From assembly GCA_034435635.1 (NCBI GenBank), contig DAOTWY010000020.1, positions 1-17,259 on the forward strand: a stretch of DNA of 17,259 nucleotides, in the 5' to 3' direction. A program made the position numbers and the translations under genes. The notes below the pieces were generated by a model. It was not told the origin of the DNA and did no database searches. It was given only the letters and a program-made list of their open reading frames with translations. How positions within the stretch are numbered: the first letter of the stretch is position 1; each line of letters opens with the position of its first letter. Positions 1-6,128 of this stretch are shown here, piece by piece. The DNA is from DAOTWY01 sp003696565. Its GTDB lineage: Bacteria > Chloroflexota > Anaerolineae > Aggregatilineales > Phototrophicaceae.

Positions 1-359
1 TGATGCGGAAACGCTACGGACGCATCATCAACATTACCAGCGTCAGCGGCGTGATGGGACAAGCTGGACAGACCAATTATAGCGCGAGCAAGGCAGGCAT
101 CATCGGCTTGACGAAGGCACTTGCGCGGGAAGTTGGCAGCCGTAATGTAACAGTGAATGCGGTGGCTCCTGGCTTTGTGTTGACTGACCTCACCAAAGAT
201 TTGCCACAAGACCTGACCAGCAAACTCAATGAATTTATCCCGCTAGGACGCTGGGGTGATGTGGCGGATGTGGCAAAGGCTGTTGCCTTTTTAGCATCAG
301 ATGATGCCGCATACATCACCGGACAAGTCCTGAATGTAGACGGCGGGATGGCGATGTAA
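1..359 (+). CDS. fabG: 3-oxoacyl-ACP reductase FabG, C-terminal part (5' truncated by window)
   Basis: This is the C-terminal half of a classical short-chain dehydrogenase/reductase. It is best read as FabG, the NADPH-dependent 3-oxoacyl-ACP reductase of fatty-acid elongation in the cytoplasm. The frame is open from the window edge (first whole codon at base 3), so the N-terminal Rossmann TGxxxGIG motif lies outside. Counting from the methionine at base 3, the catalytic Ser13 (in INITSVSG), Tyr26 and Lys30 (YSASK) have the S-x12-Y-x3-K spacing of the family. The NAVAPGFV segment and the C-terminal ITGQVLNVDGGMAM are typical of FabG. The methionine at base 3 is internal, because real FabG proteins are about 245 residues. 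The stop codon shares one base with the next start (TAATG), implying translational coupling. Another SDR specificity is possible, but the C-terminus favours FabG. Confidence 0.88.
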   Translation, partial: MRKRYGRIINITSVSGVMGQAGQTNYSASKAGIIGLTKALAREVGSRNVTVNAVAPGFVLTDLTKDLPQDLTSKLNEFIPLGRWGDVADVAKAVAFLASDDAAYITGQVLNVDGGMAM

Positions 360-838
360 TGGGGTCTTTGACAACAGACCATGTTCAGGAAATCCTGAAG
401 CAATACGACATTGATGTGATGCGGTTTGAGGAATCCACTGCCACATCCGAACTCGCCGCGCAGGCTATCAGCTGTGAACTGGGGCAGATCGCCAAAAGCT
501 TGTGTTTTATGGTGGATGGTGAGCCGCTTTTGGTGATTGCCAGTGGGGATCAGCGCGTGGATACCAAAAAATTGGCGGAGATTCGCGGTGTGGCACGCAA
601 GCGCGTGAAGGTCGCCAAGCCGGAGGAGTGCATCGCCATTTTCGGCTATGCACCGGGGGGCGTTCCACCTGTGGCACACCGGACAAAAAACATCCCAATA
701 TATGTAGACGAGTCGCTCAAGCGGTATGAGGTGGTGTATGCTGCTGCCGGGGCAAGTGATGCTAATTTTGCTATTTCACCAAGCCAGTTGATTGAAATCA
801 CCCAGGCACAATTTGTTAACCTTTGGCAAGAACCTTAA
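359..838 (+). CDS. YbaK/EbsC-family aminoacyl-tRNA deacylase
   Basis: This 159-residue protein has the YbaK/prolyl-tRNA-editing fold. The family hydrolyses mischarged aminoacyl-tRNAs in trans, for example Cys-tRNA(Pro), in the cytoplasm. The alignment landmarks are visible: the strongly conserved lysine is Lys46 (in GQIAKSLCF), the same number as in Escherichia coli YbaK. Further on come the AxGDxRVD-like stretch at 61-68, the GYAPGGVPP loop at 96-104, which resembles the GGxSP loop of YbaK, and AAGASDANF at 129-137. The length matches the single-domain family. The ATG overlaps the fabG stop by one base, so translation is probably coupled; no separate promoter is needed. The amino acid removed cannot be told from the sequence: YbaK, ProX and related subfamilies remain open. 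Confidence 0.88.
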   Translation: MGSLTTDHVQEILKQYDIDVMRFEESTATSELAAQAISCELGQIAKSLCFMVDGEPLLVIASGDQRVDTKKLAEIRGVARKRVKVAKPEECIAIFGYAPGGVPPVAHRTKNIPIYVDESLKRYEVVYAAAGASDANFAISPSQLIEITQAQFVNLWQEP

Positions 839-914
839 CGTTTGTTCAGTTGCTTTTGAATTAGAATGATATTGTGTGTTACCCAAGCTGTAAGAAATTC
901 AAAGGCAAGATAAC

Positions 915-1325
915 ATGGCTTACAAAGTCGAATGGCTTATACCTCATCAGGTGATTTATTGTCAGTTTATTGATGAAACAAATACTGATGAAATAGCTGA
1001 GGCAAACAAAGAAATCGTCGGATTGATGGACACTTGCCCAAAACAGCGTGTCCATGTCATTGCAGATACACTAAATCTGGAAAAAGCACCGGTCAAAATT
1101 CAGCAGGTTTCGCAAGCGTCACAATCTGTGCGTCATCATAATTCTGGGTGGTATGTTGTTGTGACAAACAACCAGTTTTTTAGATTTATCAGCAACATTG
1201 TTGGACAGATGTGGCATAAATCACAAGTTAAAGCGGCTGCATCAGTAAAAGAGGCGATTGATATTTTAAAGAAAAATACCTCCGGCATTGATTGGTCACA
1301 ACTTGGGGGTAAACAGGCATTATAA
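915..1325 (+). CDS. Small STAS/SpoIIAA-like protein of unknown function
   Basis: This 136-residue soluble protein has no signal peptide or membrane segment. It reads as alternating beta strands and helices: a strand with VIYCQFI near 13-19, a helix at about 24-38, a hydrophobic strand VHVIADTL at 46-53, an amphipathic helix at about 58-73, the strand WYVVVTNN at 79-86, and a final helix after KAAASVKEAIDIL. That order resembles the SpoIIAA/STAS-like fold used in small regulatory or anti-sigma-antagonist proteins, but the classic phosphorylatable DSxG motif is not present, so the assignment is only by topology. A modest Shine-Dalgarno (AAAGG at 901-905) lies 9 bases before the ATG. The gene stands alone, with 76 and 57 bases to its neighbours, and nothing in the context gives its role. 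Confidence 0.72.
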   Translation: MAYKVEWLIPHQVIYCQFIDETNTDEIAEANKEIVGLMDTCPKQRVHVIADTLNLEKAPVKIQQVSQASQSVRHHNSGWYVVVTNNQFFRFISNIVGQMWHKSQVKAAASVKEAIDILKKNTSGIDWSQLGGKQAL

Positions 1326-1382
1326 AGTGGCGGCGTAAGGCGTTTTAAGGCATACTGTTACCCGTGAAAAGGAGTACAAACT

Positions 1383-2180
1383 ATGTCTTATGAAAACATC
1401 TTATTTGACCTGACCGATAACGTTGCCACAATTACCCTCAACCGTGCAGAAACTTATAACTCTCTCAGTTTAAATACCCTCAAAGAGTTGATTACAACGT
1501 TTAAGACGCTCCATAAAGACCCCACAGCCCGTGCTGTGATTTTAACAGGTACGGGTAAGGGGTTTAGCAGTGGTGCAGACTTAATGGAAATCGCTTCTCG
1601 TTTGGAGACGGTTGATATTACACAAGCACTGCGTGATGGACTAAATACGTTAGCAAACACCATGCGGACGCTGGAAAAGCCGATTATTTGTGCAGTAAAT
1701 GGCGTAGCAGCGGGAGCAGGGGCGAGTTTGCCGCTCATGGCAGATTATCGTCTTGCTTCGGAAAATGCGTCTTTTGTGTTTGCTGCATTTGTCAATATTG
1801 GGTTGGTGCCAGATGCCGGGGGGACGTATTTATTGCAACAATTAGTTGGCGCAGGTAAGGCGTTTGAATTGTTCCTCATGGCGGATGCAAAAAACCGTGT
1901 GACTGCACAGCAAGCACTGGACTATGGTATTGTTAACCGTGTGGTGCCACATGATGCCTTGCTGACCGAAGCGCAGACCATCGCCGCCAAACTTGCCCAC
2001 ATGCCCACCAAAGCAATCGGCTGGACAAAACGCGCTATCTATCGTGCAGCATCCACAACATTAGCCGATGCATTGGAATATGAGGCTTTGTTACAAGGTG
2101 CGGCATTCCAGACTCATGACTTTAAAGAGGGCGTACAAGCGTTTATCGAAAAACGTTCACCAATATTCAAAGGAGAATAA
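1383..2180 (+). CDS. Enoyl-CoA hydratase/isomerase family protein, PaaG-like
   Basis: This is a 265-residue crotonase-fold enzyme acting on acyl-CoA thioesters. The oxyanion-hole segments are FSSGADL (61-67) and GVAAGAG (107-113). The two glutamates of true enoyl-CoA hydratases (rat Glu144 and Glu164) fall on Ser115 and Phe136 here. Asp144 in LVPDAGGT instead matches the single catalytic aspartate of PaaG-type isomerases, and the C-terminal KRSPIFKGE also resembles PaaG. A delta-isomerase or epoxyphenylacetyl-CoA isomerase activity is therefore more likely than hydration. No other phenylacetate-pathway gene is visible, so the physiological substrate is open. AAAAGGAG ends 8 bases before the ATG. 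The HIT gene follows after 5 bases and probably shares the transcript. Confidence 0.9.
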   Translation: MSYENILFDLTDNVATITLNRAETYNSLSLNTLKELITTFKTLHKDPTARAVILTGTGKGFSSGADLMEIASRLETVDITQALRDGLNTLANTMRTLEKPIICAVNGVAAGAGASLPLMADYRLASENASFVFAAFVNIGLVPDAGGTYLLQQLVGAGKAFELFLMADAKNRVTAQQALDYGIVNRVVPHDALLTEAQTIAAKLAHMPTKAIGWTKRAIYRAASTTLADALEYEALLQGAAFQTHDFKEGVQAFIEKRSPIFKGE

Positions 2181-2185
2181 GCATA

Positions 2186-2536
2186 ATGACCACCGTTTTC
2201 AAAAAAATTATTGATAGAGAACTGCCTGCTGATATTGTGTATGAAGATGATGACGTGATTGCGTTTAAAGATATTAATCCCATTGCCCCGGTTCATATTT
2301 TAATTGTTCCTAAAAAGGTTATTCCAACAGTCGATGATGTTGAAGAGGAAGATGCCCAGATATTAGGCAAGTTGTTTGTCGCTGCTAAGCAAATTGCTCG
2401 TGAGCAAGGCATTGCTGAAAAGGGGTATCGATTAGTTGTCAATGTGAAGAATGATGGTGGTCAGGAAGTGTTTCATCTGCATATGCACCTATTAGGTGGT
2501 CGCCCGTTGGGACCGATACTTGTCAGAAAATCCTAA
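2186..2536 (+). CDS. HIT-family (HINT-like) nucleotide hydrolase
   Basis: This 116-residue protein belongs to the histidine-triad superfamily, HINT/PKCI branch. Family members hydrolyse nucleoside phosphoramidates or AMP-linked substrates in the cytoplasm. The active-site triad H-x-H-x-H is His97, His99 and His101, in VFHLHMHLLGGRPLG. The N-terminal IIDRELPADIVYEDD and the FKDINPIAPVHILIVPK segment are hallmark HINT sequences, and the length is exactly typical. The start is supported by GGAG in the tail of the preceding gene (AAAGGAGAATAAGCATAATG), with only 5 bases between the genes, so it is co-transcribed with the PaaG-like isomerase. The link between the two activities is not known. A hairpin downstream (2551-2584) probably ends this transcript. 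Confidence 0.95.
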   Translation: MTTVFKKIIDRELPADIVYEDDDVIAFKDINPIAPVHILIVPKKVIPTVDDVEEEDAQILGKLFVAAKQIAREQGIAEKGYRLVVNVKNDGGQEVFHLHMHLLGGRPLGPILVRKS

Positions 2537-2550
2537 ACATTGTGGACAAT

Positions 2551-2584
2551 TGGGGTGCGCTTATTGAAAAGCACATGCGCCCCA
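2551..2584 (+). terminator. Hairpin after HIT gene, no T-tract
   Basis: TGGGG + GCGC (one bulged T) at 2551-2560 pairs with GCGCCCCA at 2577-2584. An inner GCTT/AAGC pairing can extend the structure. It lies 15 bases after the HIT stop codon. No run of T follows, so it is a terminator-like hairpin rather than a canonical intrinsic terminator. Confidence 0.45.
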
Positions 2585-2624
2585 TCACAAAAAACTCACA
2601 ATTAGCCTCGTATAACCTGCACGA

Positions 2625-2653
2625 GTGGAAACCCGCTGCATCCACGTTATAAT
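2625..2653 (+). promoter_or_regulatory. Possible sigma70-type promoter for the TTG-start aminotransferase
   Basis: A perfect TATAAT -10 box lies at 2648-2653. The hexamer 17 bases upstream (GTGGAA, 2625-2630) matches the -35 consensus poorly. The box is 36 bases before the start codon and after the hairpin that follows the HIT gene, which is the right place for a new transcription unit. The support is one good hexamer only. Confidence 0.38.
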
Positions 2654-2688
2654 GATGATGAAAAATCAACAAAACGGAGGATGATAGC

Positions 2689-3999
2689 TTGGTTTTACAT
2701 ACAGCCCTAGACACACCTGAATTTGCTGTGCCAGAAGCTAATCGTATTGAAGTGGATCGGTATCCATCCCGGATGATGGATATTCCAGCTTCTCGGATGT
2801 TTGAGATTAAAGAAGCTCTTAAGCAATATCGACAAAAAGCTGGTGCTGATGCGCCGGTTTATGATGCCTCTCAGGGGGATGGTGGTGCCAGCCTGCCGGG
2901 GGTGCCTGTTGAATTGCTAGAACGCGCCTTTAAGTTACAAGTTGATCATGGCACGGGGTATGATAAACCCTATGGCACGGATTTGTTCCGTCAGGTGGCT
3001 GCAGAACAATATTGGGGGTTGGATTCAGCTACTGGTTGGGGACCTGAGAATATCTTGTTTGTACAAGGCGGGCGGGATGGCTTACAAAAAGCCTATGGGG
3101 CAATGATCGCCCTGGGTAACCAGCAAATTGGCGACGCGCTTGTGGTCAGCCGCGTTCCCTGGATTAGTTATAACTGGGGACCATATGACGTAGGGTTGAA
3201 TGTGCTGCGCGCGCCTGGCGACCCGGCAAAGGGGTGGCGTTATACCCCAGAAGGAATCAAAGCCTGTGCGGAATTTGCTAAGCAGAGCGGACGTGCGGTT
3301 GCGGGGATTGTCATTACATCACCGGATAATCCAACTGGGCGTACGATCCCCCTTGATGAACAAATTATGCTGGCAAAAACTGCCTTAGAAAATGGCTATC
3401 CGTTTGTCTTGTTTGATTGGATTTATCATTGGGTTTCGGATGCAGGACCCAACAATATTAACACAGTCTTGAACGCTTTTTCTGCGGAAGAGCGTGAGCG
3501 ATTGATTTTCTTGGATGGCATTACCAAAAGCCTGGGGGCATCAAACATTCGTAGTGCCCATTTGGTTGCCGGTAAACAGGTTGTAAAGTATATCAATAGC
3601 CGTGCTTCACATGGGGTTATCCCAAGTTTTTATGCTCAGGCGGTTGCAATTGCGGCTTATCAGATGGGCTTCGATAAAGCGGCGGAAACAATCATCTCTG
3701 CTTGCCGAGAAAGCCGTGTGGTGATGCGTGAATTACTTGGGCAATCTGGCGTGCCGCATATCCTAGGAGATGGCTATTATGCCTTTATTGATGCCACACG
3801 TTACATCGAGGCTGCCGGTATGAAAGACAGCGCGGAAATGGGGGCATATTTGGGGAAAAACTTCGGTGTAACGGCTGTGCCAGGGGTATATTTCTCTGAT
3901 GCTGGCAAGAACTGGATGCGTTTCTCTTATGCATTGCCGCCGGAAAAAACCCGTGCTGCACTAACGCGCTTCTTTGAAGGATTGAATAGCTTATTATAA
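2689..3999 (+). CDS. Class I/II PLP-dependent aminotransferase
   Basis: This 436-residue cytoplasmic fold-type I aminotransferase transfers amino groups using pyridoxal phosphate. Visible landmarks, in order, are the GTGYDKPYG loop (88-96), FVQGGRDG (124-131) in the cofactor cradle, Asn214 in SPDNPTG, the Asp243/Tyr246 pair in FDWIY that contacts the PLP ring, Schiff-base Lys280 in GITKSLGASN, phosphate-contacting Arg288, and carboxylate-binding Arg411 in WMRFSYAL. The start is TTG: AACGGAGG (2673-2680) sits 8 bases upstream, and the nearby ATGs (2652, 2655, 2658, 2681) are out of frame. The first 25 or so residues have no match I recognise in typical aminotransferases. The branch resembles aspartate/aromatic-type enzymes only loosely, so the amino donor is not assigned. 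It is probably monocistronic, with its own -10 box upstream and a hairpin downstream. Confidence 0.9.
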   Translation: MVLHTALDTPEFAVPEANRIEVDRYPSRMMDIPASRMFEIKEALKQYRQKAGADAPVYDASQGDGGASLPGVPVELLERAFKLQVDHGTGYDKPYGTDLFRQVAAEQYWGLDSATGWGPENILFVQGGRDGLQKAYGAMIALGNQQIGDALVVSRVPWISYNWGPYDVGLNVLRAPGDPAKGWRYTPEGIKACAEFAKQSGRAVAGIVITSPDNPTGRTIPLDEQIMLAKTALENGYPFVLFDWIYHWVSDAGPNNINTVLNAFSAEERERLIFLDGITKSLGASNIRSAHLVAGKQVVKYINSRASHGVIPSFYAQAVAIAAYQMGFDKAAETIISACRESRVVMRELLGQSGVPHILGDGYYAFIDATRYIEAAGMKDSAEMGAYLGKNFGVTAVPGVYFSDAGKNWMRFSYALPPEKTRAALTRFFEGLNSLL

Positions 4000-4010
4000 C
4001 CCGTGTTATG

Positions 4011-4040
4011 TGTGCCATCCTTAAGTTCTAGGATGGCACA
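4011..4040. terminator. Perfect inverted repeat between convergent genes (bidirectional terminator candidate)
   Basis: TGTGCCATCCT (4011-4021) and AGGATGGCACA (4030-4040) form an 11-bp perfect stem with an 8-base loop. It fills the 47-base gap between the stops of the aminotransferase (+) and the DUF1501 gene (-). Neither side has a T-tract. Position and symmetry suggest it serves both directions. Confidence 0.65.
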
Positions 4041-4046
4041 GCTGAT

Positions 4047-5309
4047 CTATCCAAAAATCCCTATATCGGTGAAATCATAATCCGGGAAAACTTGTTGCAC
4101 ATCAGGATTATGAAGCCGTTTACGCAATAATTCTCCCAATACATCACGATAATCAATTGTGATCGCCAAGTCCTCGCCATCTATAAGCGCATCCGGTGTT
4201 AAACCTGCCCAATTAGCAATGACTGGATTAGGTACAACTAGCGACCCACTCATCACCAGCATCGCACCACCCTGACCGTGATCGGTACCGTTATTAGCGT
4301 TTTCATGTAATCGCCGCCCAAATTCAGACATGACCACTAATGACACCTTGCTCATATCTGTTCCCATATCTTGATGGAAGGCAGCTAATCCGTTGGCTAA
4401 CTGTGCCATGAGGCGAGCATGGTTACCTTCTATGCCGCCTTGCTGTGTATGTGTATCCCAGCCACCTAAATCAATACAGGCGACTTCTAAACCGACATCT
4501 GCGCGGATCAACGCGGCGGTTTGACGCAAAGCCAAAGCAAAATCATCTTCTGGATATTCAGCCCCATTCTGTGGGACATAACGCTGATAATCGACACTGG
4601 CAATGAGATCGATAGCTGATTGGGTGTTTTGTGCGGTTTGATACAAAGACTCATCCCCAATTTGGTATAACGACATCAATGACTGCATCATTTGCGTGGC
4701 AAATCCGACATCGCCCGCTAGGTGATAATCAATGATTGATTGCAGCGCAATGGTGGAGGAAGCCCCCATTAAAGCCGTCTGAACGGCTGCACCCCAGCCA
4801 ATACCACGAACGGGGGATAAATTACCTGTGTCTAATGTTGCTAAATGACGCGCTACCCATCCGGTGGTCATACCGCCGTGGTGGTCGGTTACACCGCGTT
4901 CCATAAAATCCATTGCTTCAAAATGTGATCGGTTACCATGAGGTGACCCCGTAGCATGAATTGCTCGTATTTGCCCGCCTTGGAAAAGCGGTAAAAGCGG
5001 GGCAAGGGCAGGGTGTAACCCAAAGAAACCGTCTAGGTCAAGGGCTTTTGGATCGCTGCCGCTTGTATCTGGGCGTGGGATCGCTAGGCGGGGACGTGCT
5101 TCATAATAAAGATCATCCCCAAAAGGGACAATCATATTGAGGGAATCTGCCCCGCCACGCAAAAACACCACGATCATTACATCGCCACGGGGATTGTTAT
5201 AAGGCTGTGCAAACGCCAAGCGTGGCATCCACGTGGGTAGGGCATGTGCTGCTGCTGCTACCCCGCCAAGCATCACGCTGTTACGGATCATCTCTCTTCG
5301 AGAAAGCAT
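4047..5309 (-). CDS. DUF1501 domain protein, Tat-exported
   Basis: This 420-residue protein of the DUF1501 family is related to the alkaline-phosphatase-like fold; its biochemical role is unknown. A twin-arginine signal (SRREMIR at 3-9), a hydrophobic stretch to about 24 and an AFA-type cleavage region near 32-34 predict folded export. Family motifs follow in order: FLRGGADSLN (49-58), GLHPALAPL (97-105), GSPHGNRSHFEAMD (121-134), GGWDTH (282-287), SEFGRR (328-333) and GTDHGQGG (341-348). The His, Asp and Glu residues in these motifs could bind metal, as in phosphatase relatives, but that is inference. It is the last gene of a - strand operon; its ATG overlaps the previous stop by one base (TAATG), with GGAGG just upstream. 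The DUF1800 partner normally paired with this family is two genes upstream. Confidence 0.93.
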   Translation of the reverse strand: MLSRREMIRNSVMLGGVAAAAHALPTWMPRLAFAQPYNNPRGDVMIVVFLRGGADSLNMIVPFGDDLYYEARPRLAIPRPDTSGSDPKALDLDGFFGLHPALAPLLPLFQGGQIRAIHATGSPHGNRSHFEAMDFMERGVTDHHGGMTTGWVARHLATLDTGNLSPVRGIGWGAAVQTALMGASSTIALQSIIDYHLAGDVGFATQMMQSLMSLYQIGDESLYQTAQNTQSAIDLIASVDYQRYVPQNGAEYPEDDFALALRQTAALIRADVGLEVACIDLGGWDTHTQQGGIEGNHARLMAQLANGLAAFHQDMGTDMSKVSLVVMSEFGRRLHENANNGTDHGQGGAMLVMSGSLVVPNPVIANWAGLTPDALIDGEDLAITIDYRDVLGELLRKRLHNPDVQQVFPDYDFTDIGIFG

Positions 5310-6109
5310 TAGAATTGAACCTCCAGACTAATCATTATCCATTCAGGTTGGATAGTTATATCGATAGCGGTGATATATTGACTATCGACCGGGATAAAGA
5401 GGGATTCGACGGTGTTGTTGATTGTCTCAACTAAGTCATCATAGACTGCGGTTGGTACATTGCGCCCGTTCAGCGTGACAGTAGTTAGTTGTAAGGTGTA
5501 ACCGTTTTCTGTTTCAACCAATAGATAAGTCATGGCGATGACTTGATTATCCACCACAACGGTGATTGTGATGCCATTGGGGATCAGATCAACCGTTACA
5601 TCGGAGGGGGAATACCCGGTTGCAACTAAAGCCGCATCAACAACCGCCTCAATATCTTCTTCATACAGCACCATTGTTAATGTGAGCGTGTCATCGTCGT
5701 ATGTGATACTACCGCTGATCTGCTCCATGAAGCTCATTAAATCCGTGATTTGTTGTTCAATATCACTGGTTTCAAAAGTGGGGAATGCTGTCCAGATAGC
5801 TGTTAGAGTCAAGTCATAATTCTCTACACCTTGATAAAACTGAGTAGCGATACCCTGTGCGGTGGCGGCTGCTTCTGTGAGCTGTGTGATGTTGCGGGTT
5901 GGGATGGTGGGTGTGCCGGGAGTTTGGAACTGTACAGTGTTGCGGGTTGGGATGGTAGGCGGCACAGGCGTTTGAAACTGTGGTGTGCCTCGGTCTGTGG
6001 TGGGGCGTGGACGCTGTGCTTCAATTGAATTTGTTGATAGATTTAGCATGACAAAGGCTAAAATGCCTACAAAAAATAATAACACGCTAAAAAATATTTT
6101 TGTTTTCAT
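5309..6109 (-). CDS. Membrane-anchored or secreted protein with Pro/Thr-rich repeat linker
   Basis: I do not recognise this 266-residue protein. An N-terminal hydrophobic segment (about 5-24, after MKTK) is a signal peptide or uncleaved anchor; there is no lipobox cysteine, and the protein has no cysteine at all. Residues 32-75 form a Pro/Thr/Gln-rich linker with two 16-residue repeats (42-57 and 58-73; core QFQTPxxPTIPTRN). The rest (about 80-266) is rich in Thr, Val, Ile and Asp and is predicted to be mostly beta strands, acidic and probably extracytoplasmic. The gene lies 19 bases after DUF1800 and overlaps the DUF1501 start (TAATG), so the three are one operon. Its place between two Tat substrates suggests it acts with them on the outer face of the membrane, but no activity can be named. 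Its Shine-Dalgarno is weak (AGG about 11 bases upstream). Confidence 0.82.
   Translation of the reverse strand: MKTKIFFSVLLFFVGILAFVMLNLSTNSIEAQRPRPTTDRGTPQFQTPVPPTIPTRNTVQFQTPGTPTIPTRNITQLTEAAATAQGIATQFYQGVENYDLTLTAIWTAFPTFETSDIEQQITDLMSFMEQISGSITYDDDTLTLTMVLYEEDIEAVVDAALVATGYSPSDVTVDLIPNGITITVVVDNQVIAMTYLLVETENGYTLQLTTVTLNGRNVPTAVYDDLVETINNTVESLFIPVDSQYITAIDITIQPEWIMISLEVQF
5891..5986. repeat. 48-bp tandem duplication, two copies, inside coding sequence
   Basis: Units 5891-5938 and 5939-5986 each begin with GTTGCGGGTTGGGATGGT on the + strand and match at 37 of 48 positions by hand alignment. The period is a multiple of three and encodes the 16-residue Pro/Thr linker repeat of the - strand secreted protein. 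The first 18 bases are identical, and the differences cluster in the middle and end. Confidence 0.88.
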
Positions 6110-6128
6110 TTTTAATTGCCTATATGAC

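Noticed and set aside
77..679. A 200-codon open frame on the - strand across fabG and the YbaK-like gene
   Set aside because: It lies antisense to two confidently recognised genes, its translation resembles no family, and its composition is that of a shadow frame.
2681..2690. ATG at 2681 as start of the aminotransferase
   Set aside because: It is out of frame with the enzyme and directly abuts the GGAGG sequence, leaving no room for a ribosome.
5207..5434. Open frame on the + strand over the DUF1501 / repeat-protein junction
   Set aside because: It is antisense to two coding regions that carry clear signal sequences and an overlap of stop and start; there is no ribosome site of its own.
5831..6028. 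Cysteine- and glycine-rich + strand frame over the tandem repeat
   Set aside because: The repeated residues come from the antisense of the Pro/Thr-coding 48-bp units, and no ribosome site is present.
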